Shown piece after piece: positions 14,447 through 22,789 of a stretch of DNA of 38,499 nucleotides (its first letter is position 1; every line of letters begins with the position of its first letter). The notes below the pieces were generated by a model. It made no database searches. It had not been told where the DNA came from and was given only the letters and a program-made list of their open reading frames with translations. A program made the position numbers and the translations under genes. The stretch comes from Candidatus Geothermincola secundus (GTDB lineage: Bacteria > Actinomycetota > Geothermincolia > Geothermincolales > Geothermincolaceae), in contig JACVIY010000009.1 in assembly GCA_015711755.1 (NCBI GenBank), positions 1 to 38,499 of the forward strand, read 5' to 3'.

Positions 14447-16663
14447 TCAGCGCATGAGGGGAAAGTAGCCGGACTGCAGGCTGCCTCCCGACCACTTTCC
14501 GCCGTACTTGAAATACTGAGGCCGTTCCGCCACCACCGGCAGCTCGGCCTGCACGCACATGGAAGTGTCGCCCTGCAGGTAAGAGAGGTGGTTGACGTAG
14601 AAGGTGCGGCGGGAAAGGGCGGGCAGGTCGAGCCGCTGTTTCACCACCTCTCCCTCGGGCAGGAAAAGGACCAGGGTGGTCCGCACTTGCTCCGGCTGCG
14701 GGTTGAGCAGGCACAGCCACTCCTCGAAGCCGCTGCCGGTGTAGCCCTCGGAGAAGAACCAGACGCTGGAGGGCTCGCTGACCCCGTTGCCGATGTCGCC
14801 CCCACGGATGCGGCCCTGGTAGTCATAATAGATGGGCCGCTCCGCCACTATCGGAGAGCCCTCGGAGAACACGGTGATGGACACCTCCCTGCCCGGCCCC
14901 GCCTCGTCGTTGACGAAGACGGTCCGGCGGGAACGGGGTGGCAGCAGCAGGGGTTCTCGCGGCAGCACCTCCTCGGCGGTCACATAGTTTATACGGACGG
15001 TTGCGGGCGCATCCCCGGGGTTCTGCAGGCACAGCCACTCCTCGAAGCCGCTGCCGGTGTAGCCCTCGGCGAAATACCAGTCGGTGGAGGGGCGGTTGGC
15101 GCCCAGGGAGACGTGGCCCCCCTGCCATTTGCCCGAGTAATCGAAATACACGGGGCGCTCCGCGACCACCTCTCCCGAGGCCCGCAGCGTCATGGACACA
15201 TTGTGGCCGGCGCCTATAACCTGGTTGACCGACTGGGTATAGCGGGAACGCCCGGGCACCGTGAACCAGCAGCGGTAGGGCTTCCGCTTCTCCACCTGAT
15301 ACTCAACCTCCACGTCCACGCCGTTTTCGCCGGGGTTGTAGACGCACAGCCACTCCTCGAAGCCGCTGCCGGTGTAGCCCTCGGCGAAATACCAGTCGGT
15401 GGAGGGGCGGTTGGCGCCCAGGGAGACGTGGCCCCCCTGCCATCTGCCCTTGTAGTTGAAGTACACGGGCCGCTCGGCCACCACCGGCGCCGGGCTGTCC
15501 ACCTGTACGGAAACATCCTTGCCCTCCCCCACCTCCGCGCGCACGTATACGGACATGCGGGACATGCCCTGCAGGCCGTAGGTCCTCTCCAGCGGGGGCC
15601 CGCTGTCGAAGCAGTAGGTCACCGCCACCTCGACCGCTTCGGGATTGGGGTTGAGCAGGGTAAGCCATTGGTCGAACTCCGTTCGGGTGGTCCCCTCGGC
15701 GAAATACCACCGCCTGGCGGCCCGGGAGACGGCCACGGAAGTGGCCATCGTGAGGACCTGTCCGTTGCCGAAACTCACTTCCGCCCGCAATTCGTAGACC
15801 CCGTCATCCAGCGAACCCGTGGGCAGCATGACTTCATAGGGCGCCGAGGAGGGGGAGCCGACGAGGGTGTCCTCCAGGAAGATATCCACCCTGGAGACCA
15901 GGGAGGGGTTGGACACCGAGAGGCGGGTGACGGTATCCCCGTCGAGCAGCCGTCCCTCCCGCGGCTCCATGAAATAGGCCGCCGGGCGCGGCTCGCAGTG
16001 ATAGAGGACTGCGCGGAAGATGGCCTCGGCCTCCCGCTGGTTGTAGGAGGGGTCGCGCAGGCGCGCCTCCTCGGCGGGGTTGGAGATGAAGGAGGCCTCG
16101 GTGAGTATGGCGGGCATCTCGGTGTGGTTGAGCACTCCCACATAGTCCACCCTCCACACCGGGTTCGAATGGGCAGGCACCCCCAGCTCCATACTTATCT
16201 CCCTGGTGGCCTTGCCGGCCAGGTCCTCGGCCAGCTCCCCGGCGTAGGTGGAGATGAGGGTCACCACGTAATTCGTGTTGGGGTCGCTCCAGGCGTTGTG
16301 GTGCACTGAGAGGAAGCGGTCCACCTTGAGGGAATTGGCCATCTGCCAGCGTTGGGACACGGTGACATAGGAATCGTCCTCCCGGGTCATGTAGACCACC
16401 GCCCCCTCGCTCAGCAGGAGGTCGCGGAGGCGCAGGGCCACGGAGAGGTTGACGTTCTTCTCCTGCAGACCGGTGGGCCCCACCGCTCCGGTCTCCGACC
16501 CCCCATGGCCGGGGTCCACCACGAAGGACCATCCCGCCAGTTTCCCCGTTGCCGCCCTCGCCCTCCCCCTATCCGGGGAAGGCGGCAGGGCCATAAGGGA
16601 CAGGGCCACCGACAGGGCCGCCAGTAGAAGACCCGCCGTCTTCAAAACGCCGCGTCCGCGCAA
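14447..16663 (-). CDS. N-acetylmuramoyl-L-alanine amidase with four C-terminal surface repeats
   Basis: The 738-residue protein starts with a signal peptide (about 1-36, LLLAALSVALSLMALP core), then an Amidase_3 domain (about 42-225) with the zinc ligands in DPGHGG, LQEKN and VHHNA and the catalytic Glu in LTEASFISN. An Ig-like segment follows (about 230-310), then four repeats of about 105 residues beginning near 319, 423, 528 and 633, each opening with W(Y/F)F(A/S)EG and containing F(D/E)(E/Q)WL and VAERPxYF. The enzyme would cleave the stem peptide from muramic acid outside the membrane. The repeats (DUF5719-like in appearance) probably bind wall polymers. The likely start is a TTG at 16663 with a weak AGGCGG site. 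Repeats 2 and 3 share a 100-bp identical DNA block, a sign of recent duplication or gene conversion. Confidence 0.93.
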   Translation of the reverse strand: MRGRGVLKTAGLLLAALSVALSLMALPPSPDRGRARAATGKLAGWSFVVDPGHGGSETGAVGPTGLQEKNVNLSVALRLRDLLLSEGAVVYMTREDDSYVTVSQRWQMANSLKVDRFLSVHHNAWSDPNTNYVVTLISTYAGELAEDLAGKATREISMELGVPAHSNPVWRVDYVGVLNHTEMPAILTEASFISNPAEEARLRDPSYNQREAEAIFRAVLYHCEPRPAAYFMEPREGRLLDGDTVTRLSVSNPSLVSRVDIFLEDTLVGSPSSAPYEVMLPTGSLDDGVYELRAEVSFGNGQVLTMATSVAVSRAARRWYFAEGTTRTEFDQWLTLLNPNPEAVEVAVTYCFDSGPPLERTYGLQGMSRMSVYVRAEVGEGKDVSVQVDSPAPVVAERPVYFNYKGRWQGGHVSLGANRPSTDWYFAEGYTGSGFEEWLCVYNPGENGVDVEVEYQVEKRKPYRCWFTVPGRSRYTQSVNQVIGAGHNVSMTLRASGEVVAERPVYFDYSGKWQGGHVSLGANRPSTDWYFAEGYTGSGFEEWLCLQNPGDAPATVRINYVTAEEVLPREPLLLPPRSRRTVFVNDEAGPGREVSITVFSEGSPIVAERPIYYDYQGRIRGGDIGNGVSEPSSVWFFSEGYTGSGFEEWLCLLNPQPEQVRTTLVLFLPEGEVVKQRLDLPALSRRTFYVNHLSYLQGDTSMCVQAELPVVAERPQYFKYGGKWSGGSLQSGYFPLMR
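15029..15128 (-). repeat. 100-bp intragenic direct repeat, copy A
   Basis: This block of the amidase gene is identical base for base to 15344-15443, exactly 315 bp (105 codons) away, and encodes the shared part of surface repeat 3 around the WYFAEGYTGSGFEEWL motif. A shorter related block occurs near 14711. Confidence 0.95.
15344..15443 (-). repeat. 100-bp intragenic direct repeat, copy B
   Basis: This is the second identical copy, within surface repeat 2 of the amidase. The protein sequence on either side has diverged, so the identity is more than protein constraint requires and points to recent recombination. Confidence 0.95.
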
Positions 16664-16845
16664 CCGCTAACCGCCTTTCGTTCCGTCCTTGCGTTCTTTA
16701 CTTCGACGGCGCCTCTGTCTTTCCTTAAACAAGTAGCGAACGCCCACCGGGTGAGCATGCCGCCTTGACGTCGATAGGCCGACCGGGTAGGGGCGGCTGT
16801 CATATCAGACGGCTTGGAGGTACATATGGTGCCGTCAGGGAAATT

Positions 16846-18120
16846 TTATCCCTCGATCTCCCGGAGCAGGCGCAGGGCATCGGGGTTGTCCGGATGGAGC
16901 CGCAGAACCTCGAGGAAGTCCTCGCGTGCCGAGCGGCTCTCGCCTCGGCGCATCCTCCCCAGTCCGCGGGCCAGGTAGGCCGCGTGGTGGTCGCGGTTGA
17001 GGATAAGGGCGTGGTCCCAGTCCTCCATGGCCTCTTCCCACATCCCCAGCAGGGCATAGCATACGCCCCTTTGAAAGTAGGCGTCAGCGAAACCCGGCCT
17101 CAGGCGGATGGCGCGGGAGAGGTCCTGCAGGGACAGGTTGTGGATGGGGTTCTCGCCGAAGCGCAGGAGGCGGCGGTAGGCCAGCGCCCTGAGCAGGTAG
17201 GCCTCCGGCAGCTCCTGCCTCACTCTCAGGGCCGCTCCAAGGTCGCGTATGGCCAGCTGGCTGCACCCTTTCTCCAAAAAGAAACGGCCCCGCATGATCA
17301 GCGCCTGTGGGTCATCGGGGTTTTCGCGCACCATGCGGTCGAGTTCCCGCAGGTGCGCCAGGGACTCCTCGCCGCTCTCGTGCCGCTCCGCCTCCCTCCC
17401 CTCCTCCGCCAGAAGGGGGAGCATCAGGGTCAGTACCCTCCTGCTGCGGGCCAGCTCCTGATCGGGGCACGGCCATCCGAGCCTCATGTTCAACGCCCCG
17501 TCCAGCTCCCCCGATGGGCCGGGCAGGAGGAAGGCCCCGCGACCCGAGTAGATTGAGACGTAGCGCGAGGCGAAGCGGGGATCCCCTTCATTCTCCATCA
17601 GCTCGCGGATGAAAGGGGATGCGGGCGCCACCTGCCGACATCCCCGAGGCAGGGGGGTGAGGAGGTGCCGCCTGGTGCCGCGCATGGGCGTGCCCAGGAA
17701 CACCGCCCGTTGGACGAAATCGAGCCATCCCAGCTTCTCCATGCAGTAGCGGAAGATGAGGCCCGACTCGCCCTGGCATACCAGCAGGAGACGGCCGGCC
17801 TGAAGCAGCACCTTCAGCTCCTGCAGGCGCCGGCGCAACAGGGCCGCGTTGCGGCGAAGGTCCCCTGTCCCCCTCCAGGGGAAGGGTTGAAAGACGACCT
17901 CGAAGTCCAGGGCCCTCAGCCAGCGCCGCAGCGAGGCGGTACTCAAACTGCTGCGGGCGATGCCCGGCAGGATGATGATGGGATGACGGCGGCCTCTTGA
18001 GGCAGCACATCCCTCATCCGTGTGCCTCCTGGGGATGACCGCCTTTGCCGGTCTGGGAGCTATGAGAACCTCGGCCATTCTTTCCCGGAAACTCCCGCTA
18101 CCCCCTTTCCTCCTGGCCAT
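16846..18120 (-). CDS. Alpha/beta-hydrolase-like domain fused to TPR repeats
   Basis: The N-terminal half (to about 250) looks like a lipase/PGAP1-type alpha/beta hydrolase: HPIIILPGIARSS, a nucleophile-elbow-like CQGESGL, and FLGTPMRGT, which parallels the LGTPxxG of lipases. The elbow is GESGL rather than a full GxSxG. The C-terminal half has four to five TPR units (NPDDPQALIMRGRFFLEKG, LPEAYLLRALAYRRLL, FADAYFQRGVCYALLG, DHHAAYLARGLGRMRRG, HPDNPDALRLL). It has no signal peptide, so the protein is probably cytoplasmic or membrane-associated. Start uncertain: the ATG at 18120 lies just after TATAGT, a -10-like box; a GTG at 18135 and an ATG at 18078 are alternatives. No substrate can be named. 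Confidence 0.7.
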   Translation of the reverse strand: MARRKGGSGSFRERMAEVLIAPRPAKAVIPRRHTDEGCAASRGRRHPIIILPGIARSSLSTASLRRWLRALDFEVVFQPFPWRGTGDLRRNAALLRRRLQELKVLLQAGRLLLVCQGESGLIFRYCMEKLGWLDFVQRAVFLGTPMRGTRRHLLTPLPRGCRQVAPASPFIRELMENEGDPRFASRYVSIYSGRGAFLLPGPSGELDGALNMRLGWPCPDQELARSRRVLTLMLPLLAEEGREAERHESGEESLAHLRELDRMVRENPDDPQALIMRGRFFLEKGCSQLAIRDLGAALRVRQELPEAYLLRALAYRRLLRFGENPIHNLSLQDLSRAIRLRPGFADAYFQRGVCYALLGMWEEAMEDWDHALILNRDHHAAYLARGLGRMRRGESRSAREDFLEVLRLHPDNPDALRLLREIEG

Positions 18121-18148
18121 CTCCCCATCGGGCACTATATTACCTTGG

Positions 18149-18188
18149 AAAAACCCCGGGCCGCCGCCGACAGCGTGTACGGCGGCCC
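18149..18188 (-). terminator. Probable terminator after the SCP2-like gene
   Basis: On the minus strand an 8-bp stem GGGCCGCC (18088-18081 plus 100; that is 18188-18181) / GGCGGCCC (18165-18158) with a 15-nt loop is followed by GGGG and then TTTTT (18153-18149). The 4-nt gap before the T-tract weakens the call. It would end the HNH-RidA-SCP2 transcript. Confidence 0.45.
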
Positions 18189-18198
18189 CAGCCGCCCA

Positions 18199-18699
18199 TC
18201 AGTAGCCCATCTCCTCGAGTATCTCGGCCACGCGTTTTTCTATGTCGCCCTGATACCCCAGGTACTTCTCATAGAGCGAGCGGTCGCGGATGAACCGGCG
18301 GTGCGGCCAGGCCCAGCGGGCCAGCGTCACCATCCCCCGAACGCGTATTTTGCGCTCGAGTATCAGTCGGAGGGGGTCAGCCTTCTTGAGCAGGGCATCC
18401 CGGTAGTGCGGCCTGTCCACCACGGAAACGGCGGGGATGCGGTCATCTCTCTCCAGCTCCACCCGGAAGCGCATGTCCGAGAGCGTCACCACCGAATAAT
18501 ACTCCCCCTCGATATTCAGGGCTACCCTCTTTCCGGAGAGGTCCCGCATCATCGACCGCAGCCTCTCGTCCTCAAGAAGCAGGGGTGTGACATGGTCAAA
18601 GAGCTGCTGGGACATGGACAGCAGCTCCTCCGCTGAGGCGCGCATTATGAAGTCGCTGATGCGTTCCTCCAGCGCGGGATCGGTGATGCGGGGGAACAT
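18199..18699 (-). CDS. SCP2-like sterol/lipid-carrier fold protein
   Basis: This 166-residue protein has a helical N-terminus followed by LSGKRVALNIEGEYYSVVTLSDMRFRVE and a middle stretch ADPLRLILERKIRVRGMVTLARW, resembling the SCP2 fold, where a beta sheet is topped by helices over a hydrophobic cavity. The assignment is by overall pattern and not firm. I chose the ATG at 18699 because GGGAG lies about 9 nt upstream and the upstream 27 codons (to an ATG at 18780) look non-conserved, rich in Gly and His. It lies downstream of RidA in the same orientation. Substrate unknown; a hydrophobic ligand is inferred only from the fold. Confidence 0.5.
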   Translation of the reverse strand: MFPRITDPALEERISDFIMRASAEELLSMSQQLFDHVTPLLLEDERLRSMMRDLSGKRVALNIEGEYYSVVTLSDMRFRVELERDDRIPAVSVVDRPHYRDALLKKADPLRLILERKIRVRGMVTLARWAWPHRRFIRDRSLYEKYLGYQGDIEKRVAEILEEMGY

Positions 18700-18799
18700 G
18701 GTGACTATCTCCCAGAAATGAAGGGCTGCTTGCCCTCTCTCCCCGCCGTCTTTTCCGTGCCCGCCTCTACCGGGTGACATGACCTCGCCCTGCCGGGGG

Positions 18800-19186
18800 C
18801 TATCTTTCCGCGATGGCCACTGCTTCCAGTTCCACCAGATAGCCGGCCGGGATCACCGCCTGCACGGCTGATCGGGCCGGCCGTGGCGGCTTGAAGAACT
18901 CCTCGTAGACCTCGTTGAAGGCCGGGAGATCTCCGAGGTAAGAGAGAAACACCGTCACCTTCACCACCCTGTCCAGGGAGGAGCCGGCTTCCTCCAGCAA
19001 AGCCTTCAAGTTCCTCAGCACCACCAGCGCCTGCTCGCGCACGTCATCCGCCACCCTCTTGTCCTCGTCCCCGAGAAGCGTGGGGAGCAGACCCGAGGTG
19101 AAGACCAGGTCCCCCACCCTTACCGCCGGCGTATAGGGGCCGCGGGGAGCGGGGAATCCCGGAGGGCTCAAGGGTTCCATATCCAT
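18800..19186 (-). CDS. RidA family enamine/imine deaminase
   Basis: The 128-residue protein matches RidA/YjgF: GPYTPAVRVGDLVFTSGLLP near the start, VVKVTVFLSYLGDLPAFNEVYEEFF in the middle, and PARSAVQAVIPAGYLVELEAVAI at the end, which includes the catalytic Arg that binds the carboxylate of 2-aminoacrylate. RidA trimers hydrolyse reactive enamines released by PLP enzymes in the cytoplasm. ATG 19186 is preceded by GGTGG at suitable spacing; a TTG at 19192 overlaps the HNH stop, and an ATG at 19180 is also possible. It is probably co-transcribed with the HNH gene. It might instead belong to a RidA subfamily of different specificity. Confidence 0.88.
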   Translation of the reverse strand: MDMEPLSPPGFPAPRGPYTPAVRVGDLVFTSGLLPTLLGDEDKRVADDVREQALVVLRNLKALLEEAGSSLDRVVKVTVFLSYLGDLPAFNEVYEEFFKPPRPARSAVQAVIPAGYLVELEAVAIAER

Positions 19187-19188
19187 AA

Positions 19189-19689
19189 TCAAACCACCGC
19201 GTGATCGAGGTAATTGGCCCAGGAGGGGTGCACTTCCGCAGCAGCTCCGATGATGCGCAGATGCTGATGCGGCTTTACCGGTTTTCGCAGCAGCCTCAGT
19301 CCAGCTTCTTCCGGCAAGCGGTTCTCCTTACGGCTGTTGCAGCGGCGGCAAGCCGCGACCACGTTCTCCCAGGTATGCAGTCCGCCGCGGCTGCGCGGGA
19401 TGACGTGGTCGATGTTCTCCGCCCTCGCCCCGCAGTACTGGCAGGAGTGATTGTCGCGGACGAAGACGGTACGGCGGGTCAGGGGTATGCCGTCGCGGTG
19501 GGGCACCCTGACATAATAGGAAAGACGTATTACCGCCGGGATGGGCATTACCAGCTTCTCGGAATGAAGGCTCCCCCCATCCTGCTCCAGGATCTCCGCC
19601 TTACGCTTGAGCACCAGCACCACCGCCCGCTTGATGCTGACCACGTTGAGTGGCTGGAAGGAGGCATTCAGCACCAGGACCCGGTTCAT
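19189..19689 (-). CDS. HNH endonuclease family protein
   Basis: This 166-residue protein has the actinobacterial HNH architecture: RVLVLNASFQPLNVVSIKRAV at the N-terminus, then FVRDNHSCQYCGA, NIDHVIPRSRGG, NVVAACRRCNSRK. The two CxxC pairs form the structural zinc site and IDHV...N...N/H are the betabetaalpha-metal catalytic residues, so it is probably an active DNA nuclease, although the family is widely conserved and no phage context is seen. The ATG at 19689 is favoured: a TACACT -10 box ends 6 nt before it, which would give a leaderless mRNA, and the family usually begins right before RVLVLN. An ATG at 19695 is the alternative. The frame runs far upstream without conserved sequence. Confidence 0.85.
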   Translation of the reverse strand: MNRVLVLNASFQPLNVVSIKRAVVLVLKRKAEILEQDGGSLHSEKLVMPIPAVIRLSYYVRVPHRDGIPLTRRTVFVRDNHSCQYCGARAENIDHVIPRSRGGLHTWENVVAACRRCNSRKENRLPEEAGLRLLRKPVKPHQHLRIIGAAAEVHPSWANYLDHAVV

Positions 19690-19695
19690 GGGCAT

Positions 19696-19724
19696 AGTGT
19701 AGCACGCGGCGATAGGGCGGGCAA
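19696..19724 (-). promoter_or_regulatory. Promoter giving a leaderless HNH mRNA
   Basis: On the minus strand, -35 TTGCCC (19724-19719), a 17-bp spacer ending in TGC, and -10 TACACT (19701-19696) are followed 6 nt later by the ATG at 19689, so transcription should begin at or next to the start codon. Confidence 0.55.
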
Positions 19725-19855
19725 ACGCCGCCGCCTCTTGGTCCGCGCGGGATCGGCACGTGAGGGCCGCGGACAGGCGAGATCCGGATACTCGCGAGAA
19801 GCACGCGAACCCGAGGCTCCCATCCCCCCTGCGCCCGGCGAAGGGGGCAGGCGGG

Positions 19856-20461
19856 TCATGCTCCCTCCCGTTCCCCCGTGAGTGCGCGCACCGCCATCCC
19901 CGCCAATGCCTCCAGATCCTCCGTGGGGAGGTAGGAAGGCGCGGCGGCATCGAAGAGGACGCGAGCCTCCGCCGGAAACTCCTCATCCGCGGGATTGAGT
20001 ATGAAGAGAAGGGGCACCCGGGGAAGGGCCTCCCAGATGAAGGAGAGCCCCCCGTAACCGCGGCGTTCCAGACCCAGCTCCTCCACCCTGCGGCGGATGC
20101 TCTCCTCGCCGACCTGCAGAGCCGCGGCTAGGGGCGCCTCCACCTCCGCTCGGAAGGCGCTCTCGTGATAACGGGCTCCGGGAAGATCGCGGTAGGCCAC
20201 CCACTCCCCCGAGGGAAGGTCCCCTTTGGCGTTGACCAGATAGTGCAGTATCACCAGCTTCTCCAGAGCCCCCGCGGGTTCCCCTTCCAGCGACACCTCG
20301 CCCTGTGGGTAAGACACTCGGGTTTCCATCCCTAAAAAGGAGAGGCGGAAGCACCTTTCCGGATAGCTGTAAACGGCGCCGGCCCGGACGGCCAGCCAGG
20401 AAGGGTCAAGCCGGGCCAGCTCCCGGCGCGCCCTGTTAGTCGCCTCGGCGTATTCCTCCAT
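19856..20461 (-). CDS. DUF3786 family protein
   Basis: The 201-residue protein matches the DUF3786 pattern: FRLSFLGMETRVSYPQGEVS near the start, EKLVILHYLVNAKGDLPSGEWVAYRDLPGARYHESAFR in the middle, and the GLSFIWEALPRVPLLFILNPADEEFPAEARVLFDAAAPSYLPTEDL block at the end. The family is common in anaerobes and corrinoid or methyl-transfer contexts, but its activity is unknown, and this copy has no such neighbours. The ATG at 20461 has GGAGGGT 5 nt upstream. No membrane segment, signal peptide or metal-binding cysteine motif is seen. The 183 bp upstream (20462-20644) show no gene. Confidence 0.72.
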   Translation of the reverse strand: MEEYAEATNRARRELARLDPSWLAVRAGAVYSYPERCFRLSFLGMETRVSYPQGEVSLEGEPAGALEKLVILHYLVNAKGDLPSGEWVAYRDLPGARYHESAFRAEVEAPLAAALQVGEESIRRRVEELGLERRGYGGLSFIWEALPRVPLLFILNPADEEFPAEARVLFDAAAPSYLPTEDLEALAGMAVRALTGEREGA

Positions 20462-20644
20462 CGGAGACCCTCCTCGAGCTTCTTTCGTCCGTGAGGTCTT
20501 CCGGCATCATCCCTTTTCCTCAAACCGGTTATACCCCGAGAAGCCCCTCTCCCGACTGCAGGGCTTTACCCGGCGACATTAAAGACCGATGAGATCATGC
20601 CGCCGCAAACCGCTCCCCATGTCCCCAGGACTCCTGAGGGCGAT

Positions 20645-21391
20645 TCAGGGGATACCCATCAATTGATGCGTCTGAGGTATGACCCTGACGTCCTCGAAGT
20701 AGCGGGAGCAGATGCGGAAGGCCTCCCATAACTCGGACAGGGAGGGCCTCTCCACGCCTTCTCGGAGCGGCGTCACCGGTTGCAGGACCAGGCCGCGCGC
20801 CCTGCCCAGCGCGCCCAATTCCAGCGCCGCCTCCTCCAGCTCCTCCGCATCGAAACCCCTTGTCAACACGATTTTCAAAAAGGCCCGGGCGGGCGGGAAG
20901 AGGGCCAGGCAGGCCAGATGGTTCTCCAGCTGCCGACCGCATCCGGCCACGCTCTCCAGCTTCACATCCAGGCAGGCCGAGTCGATATCGCCAACCAGCC
21001 CCTCCAACCTCTCGGGTAGGGTGGCGTTGCTTTCCAGATACACGGGCGGACAGGCGTCCCCCAGCTCTTCCAGAAGGGCCGCGACGCCCTCGGCCTGCAT
21101 CAGAGGTTCCCCGCCGGTCAGGGCGAGGGAGGTGATGCCTGGCACCAGGTGCCGCCGCAGCTCGCGGGCCAGCAGTTCAACGGGCAGGGGGTTATCTGCC
21201 TCTTTAAACGAGGGGGAAAAGGGCTCCTCTTGCAGCCGAGAACGGAGGGGCGCCGCGCGGGCTCCCGGGGTGTCGCAGTAACGGCAGTCGAGATTGCAGC
21301 CGGCCAAACGCAGGAAGGCCTGGGGCCGCCCCACGCGCAACCCCTCGCCCTGGAAGGAGGAAAAGCACTCGCATACATGAAGAAGATCCAT
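20645..21391 (-). CDS. queE: 7-carboxy-7-deazaguanine synthase, QueE
   Basis: This 248-residue radical-SAM protein opens with CECFSSFQGEGLRVGRPQAFLRLAGCNLDCRYCDT, the QueE signature: the FQGEG substrate loop and the CX3CX2C cluster (C33, C37, C40) for the [4Fe-4S]/SAM site. GGEP follows at about 93-96. The enzyme converts 6-carboxytetrahydropterin to 7-carboxy-7-deazaguanine in preQ0/queuosine synthesis. It closes a minus-strand operon after queD, queC and a DUF366 gene. The middle contains an insertion (SRLQEEPFSPSFKEADN) typical of the longer QueE group. The ATG at 21391 has GGGAG upstream. The enzyme is oxygen-sensitive, fitting an anaerobe. Confidence 0.93.
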   Translation of the reverse strand: MDLLHVCECFSSFQGEGLRVGRPQAFLRLAGCNLDCRYCDTPGARAAPLRSRLQEEPFSPSFKEADNPLPVELLARELRRHLVPGITSLALTGGEPLMQAEGVAALLEELGDACPPVYLESNATLPERLEGLVGDIDSACLDVKLESVAGCGRQLENHLACLALFPPARAFLKIVLTRGFDAEELEEAALELGALGRARGLVLQPVTPLREGVERPSLSELWEAFRICSRYFEDVRVIPQTHQLMGIP

Positions 21392-21472
21392 CTCCGCTCC
21401 CGCTTATTCCTCAAGTCCACGAATGCCGGCTCAAGGGGTGATCCGGCATCCCGCCCGGGCGGAAAGGCCCTA

Positions 21473-22054
21473 TCAGGGGACCCCCCGCACCTTGGCCCTC
21501 TCCAGGTCCATCTCCTTGATCTCGGTGATGAACTTCTGCAGCGCCTTGAGGACGAACTCCTCCACGGGGACATCCAGGTCCGCCAGGCCGAAGGTGGGCA
21601 CGGGGGTGTTCTCGCTGCTCACGTTGACACCCACATGGATGAGGGTGGAGACAGGGCTTACCGTGGCGATGGAAACGGAGAGCTTGCGGTAATCGATGCC
21701 CGGCTCCTCCACCTCGATGAAGAGGTCGTTGCCCTTGCGCTCCACGAAGATCTCCGGCTTGATCTCCTCGATGACCTCCTTGATGATGAAGACCAGCAGC
21801 CTCCGGAGAACTACGGCCCGCGGCAGGTCGGAATCGAAGAGCTCTACGATGAAATGGACCATGTCGTCGCTGCGTATCTCCTTGCCCGCCTTGGCGTCCA
21901 GCTGATCGACCAGCGCCTCCCCGGACACGCTGCAGGGCCCGCGGAAAGCGATGATGGAGTTCCCCTGCAGTCCATGCTCCCTCAGGGCCCAGAGGGAGCG
22001 CAGCTGGGAGCCGTCATAGGTGATCGCGCGGCCTTTGAGATACTTACCCTTCAA
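21473..22054 (-). CDS. DUF366 family protein in the 7-deazaguanine operon
   Basis: The 193-residue protein matches the DUF366 family: ITYDGSQLRSLWAL, FRGPCSVSGEALVDQLDAKAGKEI, DDMVHFIVELFD and LRRLLVFIIKEVIEEI, then a C-terminal block SIATVSPVSTLIHVGVNV. The family is mostly archaeal in my recollection and has no confirmed activity. Its place between queC and queE suggests a step or control in deazaguanine metabolism. No GTP cyclohydrolase gene (folE or folE2) is in the operon, so an activity at the pathway entry or in transport/salvage is conceivable, but this is inference only. The start is a TTG at 22054 with GGGAGA a few bases upstream. No membrane span is present. Confidence 0.75.
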   Translation of the reverse strand: MKGKYLKGRAITYDGSQLRSLWALREHGLQGNSIIAFRGPCSVSGEALVDQLDAKAGKEIRSDDMVHFIVELFDSDLPRAVVLRRLLVFIIKEVIEEIKPEIFVERKGNDLFIEVEEPGIDYRKLSVSIATVSPVSTLIHVGVNVSSENTPVPTFGLADLDVPVEEFVLKALQKFITEIKEMDLERAKVRGVP

Positions 22055-22099
22055 TGTCTCCCTGCCTTTCCCGGTCCCGGAGATGACGGTGGTCGCGCC

Positions 22100-22789
22100 T
22101 TATTCCGGAAAGATGCTTTCCAGACAGTCCTCCAACCCCGCGGCCCGCAAGGCCCGCTTGAGGCGGGCGCATGACTCGCAACTGCCGCACATCAGGTCGC
22201 CCCCATTATAGCATGACCACAACAACTCCCAAGGGATGCCCAGCCGCCCGCCTTCCCGCGCTATCTCCGTTTTATCCATGCGCAGGGTATAGGATACCAG
22301 CCGCACCCTTCCCCGGGTGGAGTACTTCAGCGACTGCCAGGCCGATTCCATAAAAGAGGCGGAATTGTCGGGGAAAGCGGCCGCCTCCTCGGCATTGAAC
22401 CCCGCGACCACCAGGTCAATGCCTCTCGCCTCCGCCAGGGCAGCGGCCACGTTTACGAAGACGCCGTTGCGGTTGGGCACCCATACCGCCTCCGCCTCGC
22501 TGTCCATGCCTCCACCGGCTACGCCCCAGTCCACCTCGTGGCGGGTCGGCAAGGGCAGGTTGGGACGAGTGAGGGAGCATTCCGACCATTCTCCGAGCCA
22601 GGGCAGTTCCAGGACCATGTGCTCCACCCCTGCCCTCGCGCACAATGCCGTCGACCTCTCCCGCTCCCGTGCCGCCGCCCTCTGCCCGTAGTCGAAGGTG
22701 AGGGCCAGCGAGACCTCGCCGGCCTCGCGAGCCAGGTAGAGGTTGACCGTGGAGTCGAGGCCCGCGGAGAGGAGGACCAGCTGCCTCAT
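22100..22789 (-). CDS. queC: 7-cyano-7-deazaguanine synthase, QueC
   Basis: The 229-residue protein is an ATP-pyrophosphatase-fold enzyme with the PP-loop SAGLDST (8-14), the central block WVPNRNGVFVNVAAALAEA and the C-terminal zinc site CYNGG...CGSCESC, all diagnostic of QueC, which makes preQ0 from 7-carboxy-7-deazaguanine, ATP and ammonia. Its ATG at 22789 overlaps the queD stop (ATGA), with GAGGAG immediately upstream, so the two are translationally coupled. The frame continues upstream through queD but that is shadow sequence. DUF366 and queE follow in the same operon. Confidence 0.94.
   Translation of the reverse strand: MRQLVLLSAGLDSTVNLYLAREAGEVSLALTFDYGQRAAARERERSTALCARAGVEHMVLELPWLGEWSECSLTRPNLPLPTRHEVDWGVAGGGMDSEAEAVWVPNRNGVFVNVAAALAEARGIDLVVAGFNAEEAAAFPDNSASFMESAWQSLKYSTRGRVRLVSYTLRMDKTEIAREGGRLGIPWELLWSCYNGGDLMCGSCESCARLKRALRAAGLEDCLESIFPE

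Noticed and set aside
14014-14468. Overlapping + strand frames across the 108-bp repeats
   Set aside because: Their length comes from the repeat period being a multiple of three; the repeated peptide has no protein character and no ribosome-binding site.
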